Source: Purshia tridentata
Taxonomy: Eukaryota > Streptophyta > Magnoliopsida > Rosales > Rosaceae
Assembly: GCA_003254885.1 (NCBI GenBank)
Contig: QANT01002373.1
Span: 1-27,226 of the forward strand
DNA: 27,226 nt
Direction of reading: 5' to 3'
Shown: one piece after another, positions 17,810 to 27,226 of the stretch
Layout of the letters: every line of letters begins with the position of its first letter
How positions within the stretch are numbered: the first letter of the stretch is position 1
The notes under the pieces: generated by a model
Seen by the model: the letters and a program-made list of their open reading frames with translations, nothing else
Databases searched by the model: none
Told to the model about the DNA's origin: nothing
Made by a program: the position numbers and the translations under genes

Positions 17810-19420
17810 ATGGCAGAGGTGGAGGTGCTGCTGAGGCTGAGGCTGAGGAAGTGCTCCAGCCTCAAACACATCCACCAAGCTCATGGATCCATAGTACCCC
17901 GAGGCCTTCATCAGGAAAACCAAATCCTTGCCCGATTCATCGAGGCCTGCTCGTCTCTTGGGTTCTCAGGTTACGCCTATTCAGTCTTCACCCGCACAAC
18001 GCTGCAAGTAGAACCAAATATATATCTCTATAACACCATGATCAGGGCTCTGGCTCTCTCTCCCTCTCCCTCACAGGCTATCTCTCTTTACAACAGAATT
18101 CAAGTCGTCCGCTTGCGCCCTGACACCTACTCATTCCCCTTTGTGCTCAAGGCCGTCGTTCGCTTGGGCTTGGCTGCTAATGCTATTCAACTAGGCAGGC
18201 AGATTCATTGTCATACCATAGCCACTGGGTTTCACATGGAGCTCAACGTGCTCACTGCCCTCATTCATATGTATTCCTCTTGTGGATGTGTTTCCGAAGC
18301 TCGCACACTGTTTGACACAGCGTTCTTTAGGGATGTCGCCCTCTGTAACGCAATGGTCGCTGGATATGCCAAGCTAGGTGATGTAGACAATGCCCGCCAC
18401 TTGTTTGAACGTATGCCCCACAGGAATGCCATTTCTTGGACTGCCCTCATTGCCGGATATACTCGGATGAACCAGCCCAACGAGGCCATCACGGTCTTCC
18501 GGAGAATGCAGATTGAGAATGTGCAACCTGATGAGATAACAATGTTAGCCGCACTCTCTGCTTGTGCCCATTTAGGTGCCCTCCACTTGGGGGAGTGGAT
18601 TCATAACTATGTTGTGAAACATGGATTTCGTAAGTTGGTTTCTCTTAACAATGCACTCATAGACATGTATGCCAAGTCAGGCAACATAAAAGCAGCCCTT
18701 CAAGTTTTTGAAAATACCAAATATAGAACTGTTATAACTTGGACCACCATGATAGCTGGATTGGCTCTGCATGGTCTTGGAACGGATGCCCTTGAATTGT
18801 TTGCTCAAATGGAAAGGGCTAAAGTTGAGCCTAACGATATCACTTTCATCGCAATCCTTTCGGCTTGTAGTCATGTTCGATTGGTTGAAAAAGGTCATTG
18901 GTACTTTAACATCATGGTTTCAAGGTATGGGATTGAACCAAAAATTGCGCACTATGGCTGCATGATCGATCTACTGGGGCGTGCCGGTTATCTTCAAGAG
19001 GCACATCAACTTGCTAGGCAGATGCCATTTGAAGCCAACGTGGCTGTATGGGGGTCTCTTCTTGCTGCTTCTAATATTCATGGTGATGCTGAGCTTGGAG
19101 AGCATGCTTTACAGCATTTAATAATGTTAGAGCCCCATAATAGTGGAAATTATGCACTTTTGTCTAATATATATAGTGCTCTTGGTAGGTGGAATGAATC
19201 TGGGATGCTAAGGAAAGTGATGAGGGATATGGGTGTGAAGAAGATGCCAGGCGGGAGTTCCATAGAATTGAATAACAGAGTTCATGAATTCATTGCAGGA
19301 GACAAATCACATTCAGAATGCAATAGGGTATATGAAATCCTGTATAATATTTTCAGGCAGTTGAAGCTGGCTGGACATCTTCAACAAGATTGTGGGGAGC
19401 TACTTGAATTTGATGAATAG
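17810..19420 (+). CDS. Pentatricopeptide repeat protein, PLS class, E/E+ subgroup
   Basis: Single exon, 536 aa from ATG 17810; upstream in-frame sequence back to 17768 has only GTG. The protein is built of about ten P, L and S type PPR motifs (for example NAMVAGYAKLGDVDNARHLF at about 180-199, NALIDMYAKSGNIKAALQVF at about 281-300, HYGCMIDLLGRAG at 381-393). The E domain follows from about 413 (VWGSLLAASNIHGDAELG), with E+ residues KKMPGGSSIELNNRVHEFIAGD (477-498, split motif) and no DYW cytidine-deaminase domain. PLS proteins bind organellar RNA, one repeat per base, usually to specify C-to-U editing sites; E/E+ forms borrow a DYW partner. Plastid or mitochondrial location is likely, though targeting is not obvious beyond a basic N-terminus. 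It closely resembles Arabidopsis At5g56310 (PCMP-E13) from memory. Its editing target is unknown. Confidence 0.93.
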   Translation: MAEVEVLLRLRLRKCSSLKHIHQAHGSIVPRGLHQENQILARFIEACSSLGFSGYAYSVFTRTTLQVEPNIYLYNTMIRALALSPSPSQAISLYNRIQVVRLRPDTYSFPFVLKAVVRLGLAANAIQLGRQIHCHTIATGFHMELNVLTALIHMYSSCGCVSEARTLFDTAFFRDVALCNAMVAGYAKLGDVDNARHLFERMPHRNAISWTALIAGYTRMNQPNEAITVFRRMQIENVQPDEITMLAALSACAHLGALHLGEWIHNYVVKHGFRKLVSLNNALIDMYAKSGNIKAALQVFENTKYRTVITWTTMIAGLALHGLGTDALELFAQMERAKVEPNDITFIAILSACSHVRLVEKGHWYFNIMVSRYGIEPKIAHYGCMIDLLGRAGYLQEAHQLARQMPFEANVAVWGSLLAASNIHGDAELGEHALQHLIMLEPHNSGNYALLSNIYSALGRWNESGMLRKVMRDMGVKKMPGGSSIELNNRVHEFIAGDKSHSECNRVYEILYNIFRQLKLAGHLQQDCGELLEFDE

Positions 19421-19685
19421 CCACTCGCCAGGACTTGACACTTCTCAATTCTTCCAACGTCCAGTTTTTAACCATATTTGAGATTCTAAACTTCCTTGCC
19501 ATCTTGGATGTCAGAGGAAGTTTGCAACATCAGCGTATTTGTTCCAGCCTTGTCTTCAACAAGCAGGTATTGTCTTTCCAAAGTTTGTATTCTGTCTTTT
19601 TGAGTAACTGATAGATTACACAAGCAAGCACGCACGTGTCACACGTCATCCTTTGTTTTTTATTTCCTCTATTTTCTTGCGGCCC

Positions 19686-19908
19686 AGGTTATTCCGACCA
19701 CCCTCCATTGCTGAGTTGACCATCTTTAGGACATTTGACAGTAATCTACTGAAATATTTGTGTTATTTCGGTGGCCAACTACTGAATCTTTTTGTATATT
19801 TGTACTATTCGACAATAGACTACCGAAATAATACAAACATTTCGGTAAACTATTGTCAAATATCCCAAGAGTGGTCAATTTAGCAATGGAGAGTGGTCGG
19901 AATAGCCT
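19686..19908. mobile_element. 223-bp foldback MITE
   Basis: Ends are AGGTTATTCCGACCAC and GTGGTCGGAATAGCCT. The inversion continues through CTCCATTGCT, TTGACCA, ATTTGACA, TACTGAAAT/ATTTCGGTA and TATTCGACAATAG, so each arm is about 100 bp and nearly the whole element is one hairpin. No clear target-site duplication flanks it. Its terminal motif CTATTCCGAC and internal TTCGACAATAG recur in the larger element at both window edges, so they belong to related families. Confidence 0.85.
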
Positions 19909-20176
19909 ATCCCTTTTCTTGCTCATGTCATAACACAATTAAAATCATAATAAAATTGACCGGGCCAGCACAAGCACAATACAAGTATCTGGACCGGATC
20001 GGACCAAAGACAATTAAGATATTGACCATGAAAACATTGTAATATGATTTGTCAATGCACATTTTTACATGAATTGTTATTTCATTGAATTTTGCTGCCT
20101 AGCGAATGGACAGAATCATCAGAACATCGACTTATGAAAGTATTTATTATCACCCAGTGCAGCTGCTTCAAAGCAT

Positions 20177-20640
20177 TTAGCCAAGGTAGAATTCTTTCTC
20201 TAGTCCCAAGTTTTGAAATCTAATCCTATGAGAGCACTGGCCCACAAAATCGAAATTTTCTGTTGAAGAAGATGGCATATTCCTGACAAAAAAATAGAGC
20301 AAGAGAAAACTGTGAAACCACGGACCAGAACACATCATTAGCATATTTGTTGTTTGCAAAAGAAGGCAACTGGATGAAAGTACAGAAAGATTGAACAATA
20401 TCAGAATATTTTATAATCACGTAACTATCTCTCTTGCCTAAGTTCACATTATTTTCTAATGACTTTTATCAGTTTCTGTGGCTTGATTGGTTCCTTCGGA
20501 GTTTCATTTTCCATAAATTAAGCTCTTTGAGATCTCAATTTATGTATGCCAGGTCTGGTCCCTTCTGCAGAGCTATGAGATAATGTGTCCAAGTTTTCCT
20601 TTTCACTATCTTCCCCACACATTGCAGTTGGAAACTTGGA
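20177..20640 (-). pseudogene. Possible exon remnants of an unidentified gene
   Basis: On the minus strand 20640-20519 reads in frame to include AMCGEDSEKENLDTLSHSSA and GIHKLRSQRA, then TAA, then immediately in the same frame FMENETPKEPIKPQKLIKVI before a second stop near 20446. A second stretch, after a good acceptor (TTTTTTTGTCAG) near 20283, encodes MPSSSTENFDFVGQCSHRIR and ends at TAA near 20177. Charged, low-repeat composition looks protein-like. I do not recognise the family, see no matching donors, and find no upstream exons within reach. It could be a decayed gene, 3' exons of an unmapped gene, or chance. Confidence 0.25.
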
Positions 20641-20781
20641 TCAAATCATATTAAAACAAATAAAAGAGAGAAGAGGGAAACAGACATCCGTCAGTTGGAA
20701 GGGGGGTGTCGGGTTAGTGTGGTTCCAAATTATTCTTTTGTTAAATTGTTAAAAAAGGTGGGAGCGAACTTTAAACACAAA

Positions 20782-20951
20782 ATTTGGTGGGGGAGGTCCC
20801 TGCCATGTGGCAGGGAGGCCCAATTAAAATTTGACCTACCACGTGACTGAGAGAGAAAAATGATAGAGGAGAGAGGGGAGGACATGTGTCAACTTTTAAT
20901 TGGGTCTCTGCCATTCAACATTGTCACATGATAAAGAGTCCCCTACCAAAG
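20782..20951. mobile_element. 170-bp palindromic MITE
   Basis: Ends are TTTGGTGGGGGA and TCCCCTACCAAA (reverse complements with one mismatch). Inner matches include GGCCCAATTAAAA against TTTTAATTGGGTC and GACCTACCACGTG against CATGTGTC. A perfect hairpin CCCTGCCA-TG-TGGCAGGG lies at 20798-20815. No coding capacity is seen. Confidence 0.75.
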
Positions 20952-21417
20952 TTTTTCTCATCCTCTCTCGTTCACTCTCTCTTCGACACTTTATTTGGAT
21001 GGAAAAGGCTCCAGATCGGAGGTGGCTTTGTGAATTATGAGTCATTTGCTATGTTTTTGTGAATTCTTTGCTTTCTAATGGGAATCTCATAATAGGGATG
21101 TCATAATAGGGATGCTTCTCTAGAGAAGTGGAATTGGTGCGGAAAAAAAATATAGAATTGTTCAAATGTAGCATTACTTTGTCAAACGTTACGTTACTTC
21201 TTATATAAGAGACAAATCCCTCAAAATAGTGGGTTGAAAGAAGTAGGGATGAGTCGGCACATGCGTAGGAGAACGATCAGTTTGTATAGCACGTGAGGTG
21301 GGTTGGGTTTGCGGCCATCACATCGAATCTAGGGATGTGTTTTGTGTCAAAATGGCCAAAGCAGTGTATTTATCAGCATACTTTGTGTTTGGGAAAAAGC
21401 GTGTTGATTTCTTAGAA

Positions 21418-21550
21418 AAATTTTGGTGGAGAGCTCCCTACACATGACAGTGCTAAGTAATAGGAAGGCCCAATTAGATTTGACATGCGACAGAGAGAGG
21501 AAAAGAGTAAGGAGAGAATGAGAGGTGGAGGACACGTGTCAAAATAATAG
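21418..21550. mobile_element. Partial copy of the 20782-20951 MITE family
   Basis: TTTTGGTGGAGAGCTCCCTA, GGCCCAATTAGATTTGACAT, the GAGAGAGGAAAAG tract and GGAGGACACGTGTCAA follow the order seen in 20782-20900 in direct orientation. The right half with the second TIR is missing. Confidence 0.6.
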
Positions 21551-21974
21551 GATGGTCGATATAGAAGAACATTAAATCGCATGCCATTGGGACAAGAAAT
21601 GAATAATTGATTCTAGAGGAATATCCGAAATATTATTCTGTGTTTTTCTTCCCTAGTAGGCTAGTACTGATATAACAAAGGATAAAATTTTCTGTTGTTA
21701 AATCCATTACACGCTCAAAATCATTTACGAGGAGGATACACATTCTACTAGAACTCACCGGGGATACCTGAAATGGGCATGCAATCTAAATGAAATATAT
21801 TGCAATATTTCCAACATAATAGAATACGCTCTAGAGTAAGTGAACAAATATTACAAGGTAACAACGACCCACTGCAAGTCTGCAACTATGTAACAAGCAA
21901 CTACTTCGAGTGATGCCTAAGCCCCAATACCCAGCACCACAACAGATAAACTGTTATCTTGCATGTACAACAGG

Positions 21975-24900
21975 TCAAGACTCTTGGGGTGTCTCAAACC
22001 TTGTTGGAGTGTCAATGCCCATCATACAGCAAATGCCTGATACTAAGATTATAAGCAAAACAATTCCCTGAACCATTGCAAAAAGAAACAATGTCAGAAC
22101 TCTGCATCAGTCATTTTATGTGCATCTGTAAAGAACCAGGAAAATCAATAGGCCACTCAATCTTGTCATTACAAATCCACAAATTACCATGTGTGTGCAT
22201 GCATACATGAGTATATTTGCATCTATGGACCAAAGAGAGTGAAAAAGAAAAAGAAAAAAAAAAGCATTGTGGAATGGGCATTCAGACTTCCTGAGGACAA
22301 GAACTAGTTACAAGATTGTATCCGTAGATGTGTGCATATATAAAAGATAAGTAGAGCGCACAAACAGACATTTTAGCACAAAAGAGAGAGAGAGGTGGCC
22401 ATCAGTTTTAAATCATTTTCTGAGAAATATCAGAGTACATTTGGACAGTACGGAGATAGGAAAAAGTAGTCATGCAGCAGTGGCAAAGCAGCAGCAACAG
22501 CCATTACTACCAATCTCATCATTTGCTGCCAGCTGTTGCTCTATTGCTCTTGCCGCGTGCCTGATCTTGCATGGGTGGTAACAATTTCTCCTCTTGTAGA
22601 ATCAACAATAAAAAAGAGAGTAGTACAGACAATCAAAAGGACTTAAGGAGAAGTTACAGAGAAGACAACATTTCACATTTTCACACACACACATAAGTAT
22701 AAGCTAAAGGAACAACAGAAAAATTAGTATCCCCAAAATAGCTTCCCTCATAGCTTACATATCTGCCGGATCATTAACCATAAAATAACAAGCATAAAAA
22801 ATGTAAAAGACAGCTACTTACAACTAGAAGTCCCTCTAGAAGTGATGATTTGATCTGACAAATTTCATCACAGGCTGTAGAATTGGCTGATGCATTTCCT
22901 GAGGCACTTTCAGCAAGAAACCTTTCCAATTCTCGATAAGAAGGATATTGGATGGACTTACTGGGATCTGAAACATATAGAACCGCATAATTTGCCCCAG
23001 ACTGATCCATGGAATTAATAAGCTCAGAAAAAATTTTACCTGCACATCCAATTGAAACATTTGCATGACCATCTGCTAGACCATTGTGGCTTGTGTACAC
23101 AACAAAACAACTTAGATTAATTATATGCTAACAACGTATTAACAGTTTTAACTTAACATACTCTCCGAATGTGTTTGATCAAATTCTTTGGAAGAATCAG
23201 GTGCTTCATGGCAGAACACAACCAAATCTACTTTCCCATTTGATCTCTTCTCCATCCTTGAAACAAGATAATCCTGCCCAATTTGATTGGGGAAAAAAGA
23301 CATCAGAACTTTGTCATAGACCCCAAAGTTTATAACATAATATACAATCGTCAAGTTGATTTACATGGACTGAATGCAGATTTGCAAGCTTTTGAAAATT
23401 TTCACCCTCCATAGAGCATGATTCCAAGAAAGCAACATTGCTGAATCCAAAATTCTGCCCACAAATCTCTGAAATCCCTGACACCAAAGAATTTTCCCTT
23501 GCATCCTCCTCTGAAGCAGCAACATAAGGGAAGGCCATGGACAAATTGGATCCTATGAAAGAGACCTGTTCAAGACCAAGGAATGCTAGATATTAGAAAT
23601 ATTTAAAAGCAAAGTACCTCTTGGAATCCTGACTCATAAAATTCCAACCAAAAGACCAAATGCAAGTAGGCAAACTATACTTACTTTGAGCAAGTCCACA
23701 AGAGCTGGATCTGCATGTTTCTTTGCAGAAATATCTGAAGATTGCAACTAAGAAAACAAAGGTATTATTTTAGTAGCCCTAGACATAAACAATAGCAAAA
23801 GGTTTCACTGTATTGCTATGTTAATAACAACATTCTCATCCAAAAAGTGAATCTGTATCACTCATAACTCACAAGGCTCTATTTGGTTCTTAGAGAGTGT
23901 GATGGTTATTATACTCATTAAAAAATGTCTAGGAAGTGAAAATCCAAATTTACATGTTGTTCTTTCACTGGTTTTGTACTCTTTCCAACCAAGCAGACTG
24001 TTTGATTCAAGGAAAATAGTTATTATTCAGTTCCCATAAAAGATTAAAGCATAAAGTGGTTTGACAAGTACGCAAATAAGAATAAAAACCTTTAAGTTCA
24101 AGCTTACAAAGCCATCCAAGATAAATAGAGTTAGTTACATAAAGTCCTAAGAAAAAACTGACACAGCACTGTGTATTATTCTACCCATAGCGAAGGATTT
24201 TCAAAGAGTAGATTTCATTGGAATTGGGAACACTTATAAGAAGCTTACGTAATGAAAGGAAGACATCAAAAATTCTTACCTCTCTACCGATGAAGACAAG
24301 AGCCAGATCCAAAGGCTGATGAAATTTGTTGCCAGAGCCCTATGGAATTGAAAAAAAATACATATATATAAAAGATAAAGCAACAGTGCAGGAAAAGTTA
24401 AAAATAAAAATAAACAAAACCAAAGAGAACAACTTCTATCTTTTTGAAGTTCATATGAACTAGACATTAGTAAACTGGCATAAAAGGAAAAAAAAAAAAA
24501 AAATACCAGTAAGTTTAACCAGCCTCCTTCTGAAAGAACAGACTTCACTAAATCCTTAGGAGTGATGGTCTGATAATTTATGGCTGCCTTCATTCTGTTG
24601 CATATAATCAGTAAACCAAGAACAAATAGCATTATATAATATGGCCAAAAATAATTATTATAATGATTTCATACATCAGCAAAAAGATGCATGCAACCAA
24701 TGTTCCAATTATTTTTGACCAAATTACAATGTGAACACTACAGCACCACCAAATGAGAAACCACATGTAGGAAAGACGACATGGTTTGGCTGTATCCAAG
24801 AGTTTGATGATAAATCAACTTTTAATTTTTTTCCCAAGAGATAGATTGAAAATATAAAATGCATCCCTTAAAGATATTCAGGACAGTCCCCCTATCCTCT

Positions 24901-26097
24901 CCCAGGTCATCTTTCGCCTCCTCAAATTACCTAGACAATTTAAAACCCTTACGACTTAGCAGATTTTTTTCCTCTCCTTGTGGTACAAATATAACACAAC
25001 GACACCAGTTCTCTCAGTAAGAAATTTGAAAGAGTGAAATTCAATTTTCTAACCTTGAAAACCAAACCTTAAAGATAAACTAGGTTCGCACACCAACTGC
25101 ATTGTGTTTCTTCTAGAAATAAAAAATTGAGGAAATGTTGGCAATACAACTGAAAGCATAGTGTTTAATTTAACTCTAAAAAAATAATCCAAAATACCAG
25201 ATTTATTTCAAGTTGATGTACGTGTTCAATGTGATAAACTTTACTGTCTTTGATAGTTCTCAATATTGGAGGCAATAAGAACAAGAGCACACATAACACT
25301 GATTTAACTATAGTTGCAGCACACCAGTTAGCTATATCTGGCAATAAGTTAGAACTTAGGTCATTTTGAGAGAAGAGATTGGAATTGCACTAATTTTAGC
25401 CAAGAGTGAAGCTACAACCACATAAGAACAAAGACAGAGTGCACCATCCCTCCAATAACCAAGAAACGGGAAGTGTTTAGTTTATCTTGGATGGATCCTA
25501 TTTCAGTGAAAACCTGATGAGTTGATCCACCTACACATCTTGCTTTTACTACTCGACGGAAGCCACTCCACATATTGCTTCCCTTAAGACAGCTGCTAAC
25601 AGATTTGCTTGTCTTTCGTTGTGTGTGCGTGTGTGCGTGTGTGCGTCGCGTGATAAGCATGCATACATATTCATATATACACACATATAAGAAGTTGCTG
25701 CCCATACAAGTGCATATATAATTTAGAGGAACATAGAAAACAGAAATAATAGATCGATTTAGCAAGAAGTAGCCGCTCGTTCAATTACTGGACCTCAATT
25801 TTATAGAAAGACAAGCGTTAGTGTAAGTTAAATTATTTTTCCCTCCAGAGGTAAATACAAGTGATACATATACTTGTATAAGAAAGCCAGAAAATCGGTT
25901 GTGTTCAAAGTAGTTGTGGAGGTGGAGCTTGATTTGATTTATAAAATAGTAAGCTAAATGAAAATATACCGATGGTAATGAGGTGACCAGAGGAAAGCTG
26001 GCACTGTGGAAGTGGAAGGCAAGGGCAACCCTGAAAGAATCTGAGGTGCAACCAGCAAAGCCACAAAGAATGGTAGCAAAGGCATAGCTGCCTTCAT
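21975..26097 (-). CDS. Type-I membrane protein with V-ATPase accessory S1/VOA1-type C-terminal segment
   Basis: Eight minus-strand exons: 25970-26097, 24507-24594, 24280-24339, 23685-23747, 23365-23565, 23162-23273, 22822-23039 and 21975-22067. All junctions are GT-AG, phases close, and the product is 320 aa. The signal peptide is about 1-23 (MKAAMPLLPFFVALL..., ending LSG), then a lumenal region with N-glycosylation sites (NASANST) and four or more Cys. One transmembrane helix lies near 290-305 (GIVLLIILVSGICC), and the cytosolic tail is DTPTRFETPQES. This tail and helix match the Ac45/VOA1 transmembrane segment found in a widespread plant protein (Arabidopsis At3g13410, about 321 aa, from memory). 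An ER/vacuolar role in V-ATPase assembly is inferred by homology only. 5' UTR reads ...GCAG/GACCAAAGATG, suggesting a leader intron with acceptor at 26105/26106. Confidence 0.88.
24595..25969 (-). other. Intron 1 of the VOA1-like gene
   Basis: 1375 bp, AT-rich, between the signal-peptide exon and the body of the gene. It includes a GT/GC simple repeat at about 25619-25646 (GTGTGTGCGTGTGTGCGTGT). No other gene is seen; the ORF at 25412-25765 is intronic noise. Confidence 0.7.
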
Positions 26098-26500
26098 CTT
26101 TGGTCCTGCACAAAATCCACAGACATGGATCAGATTGAGCAAACCACAGATCAAAACATGCCATATTCGTATATCGCATCCAAATCCAACTTGCATACAC
26201 ACACACGCAAGCAGAGATCAATTAAGAAAAATCCCATCTAAGTTAGAGAACAATTTAAGCACGCGAAATGTAAATCCAAAGGTTGAAGACAAAAATAGAA
26301 AATTAAAAGATGGATCGTGTTTGGGGACTCGCCTGAGGGCTGAGGCTGAGGAATTTGATGATTTTATCAGGAATTCAGAAATCGGAATTTGTAAAACCAA
26401 TTCAATTAACAATTATGTACGTCTTCCCTGTCGCTACTGGAGAATGGAAATTGAGGGTCGGCGGATCGGGGAAGCAGCGTTTCGAATGTAAAGACAGGCC
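26098..26500 (-). promoter_or_regulatory. 5' leader and promoter of the VOA1-like gene
   Basis: The minus strand shows CCTCAG/GCGAGT near 26333 (a GC donor) and TTTGTGCAG/GACC at 26105, consistent with a 227-bp GC-AG leader intron removed from the 5' UTR. No clear TATA box. Transcription start probably lies upstream of 26450. This is inference from splice-like signals alone. Confidence 0.35.
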
Positions 26501-26660
26501 CACGGACAAGGCCGTTTTCTATTCGATCCATTCTACGATATTCAGACTATTCAGTTACACACAACTTTGGGACCAATCCCGGCCTACTTTGCAACTGTGA
26601 GGCCCATTACGAATCCCATCGCAGGTCTCCGTATGCACTTTTTGGCTTAATTTTGTGTGT

Positions 26661-27226
26661 TTTTCTTTAGACCCAGACTATTCCGACCACTCTCTCACTT
26701 TTTTTTAATTCCTTTTTTGCCCCTCCAATAATAAAAAATAAAAAATTATCTCTTCCTCCCTCCTTCACCGGACCACCCACCCCCACCCAACCCGAACGTC
26801 AGCGCGACCCCACCCCACCCCACCCAACCCAACCCAGCCACTAGCGTGACCCACCCCCTCGCTCTCTCTCTTTGCGCGACTCTCTCTCTCTTTTGCGCGA
26901 ACTCATCCCCACCCAACCCAACTACTGTGCGACCCCACCCCAGCCATCACCTCCTTCCAAACCCATTCAGTAGCATGTTGTCAAAAAATACAGAAAGATT
27001 CGGCAACTTATGACTGAATATAAGTAATATGTTTGGTAGAATACCTTTGAATACTTGTTTTAAACACACATATTTTTCATTCGGTGGTTACTTACTGAAA
27101 ACACTGCCTACGTTCGACAATAGGATGCCGAATAACCACCAAAATTTCGGCACACCAGTGTCAAAAAGTTTCTAAACATGGGAAGATGTAGTGGGGTTGC
27201 GCCGGTGGCTGGGTTGGGTGGGATGG
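26661..27226. mobile_element. Left part of a GC-rich non-autonomous TIR element (right copy)
   Basis: It starts near AGACCCAGACTATTCCGACC (26671). The arm runs CTCTCACTTTTTTTT, TTGCCCCTCC, CCTCCCTCC, CCACCCACCCCCACCC and CGACCCCACCCC. These are the inverse of 325-562 in the left-edge copy, so together the two truncated copies define both ends. The core 26973-27226 matches 113-366 in the same orientation. The window stops inside the element, about 195 bp before its expected right end. Confidence 0.75.

Larger units (their letters stand above)
19421..21974. other. Intergenic region with MITEs and possible gene remnants
   Basis: About 19421-19680 is the probable 3' UTR or flank of the PPR gene. 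It then contains a 223-bp foldback MITE, coding-like remnants on the minus strand (20177-20640), a palindromic MITE at 20782-20951 and a related fragment at 21418-21550. The rest shows nothing I can name. Confidence 0.5.

Noticed and set aside
17768-17812. PPR protein start at 17768 with a hydrophobic leader
   Set aside because: The codon at 17768 is GTG; the first ATG is 17810.
1-27226. LTR retrotransposon formed by the direct repeats at the window edges
   Set aside because: The repeats have long inverted termini rather than TG...CA ends, and the interior holds ordinary host genes with no gag or pol.

Overview
This window is nuclear DNA from a flowering plant, very probably a eudicot. The genes have GT-AG introns, the spacers are AT-rich and full of small terminal-inverted-repeat (TIR) elements, and all five intact genes match plant-specific protein families. 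I cannot place the species; a rosid is a guess. Nothing indicates a bacterial, viral or organellar origin, and I see no candidate for a wholly new molecular system. The unusual content is gene-structure differences, transposon structure and possible gene remnants.

Layout. 1-575 is the right part of a GC-rich non-autonomous TIR element. 600-3070 is AT-rich spacer holding a second TIR element (about 1535-2695) with a 31-bp palindromic tandem array. 3293-5039 (+) and 8232-10965 (+) are tandem twin genes for SKU5-similar (SKS) secreted multicopper-oxidase-like proteins of the pollen NTP303/Bp10 type. They share a conserved core promoter block. The second copy has an extra first intron filled by two side-by-side copies of a roughly 390-bp repeat. 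13453-16881 (-) is a complete PUR-alpha single-stranded nucleic acid binding protein gene (4 exons, 298 aa) with a 781-bp TIR element in its last intron. It is divergent from 17810-19420 (+), an intronless PLS-class pentatricopeptide-repeat gene (E/E+ type, 536 aa). 19421-21974 holds two MITEs, a related fragment and possible exon remnants of an unknown gene. 21975-26097 (-) is an 8-exon gene (320 aa) for a type-I membrane protein with the V-ATPase accessory S1/VOA1-type C-terminal segment. 26661-27226 is the left part of a second copy of the element at the left edge, in the same orientation.

The genes are independent plant transcription units, not an operon. From memory, the tandem SKS pair near the VOA1-like gene resembles Arabidopsis At3g13390 (SKS11), At3g13400 (SKS13) and At3g13410, so the block may be an old microsyntenic segment with PURA and the PPR gene lying between. 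Exon borders come from reading splice sites and checking that every coding phase closes. Family names and Arabidopsis counterparts are from memory, not from a search.
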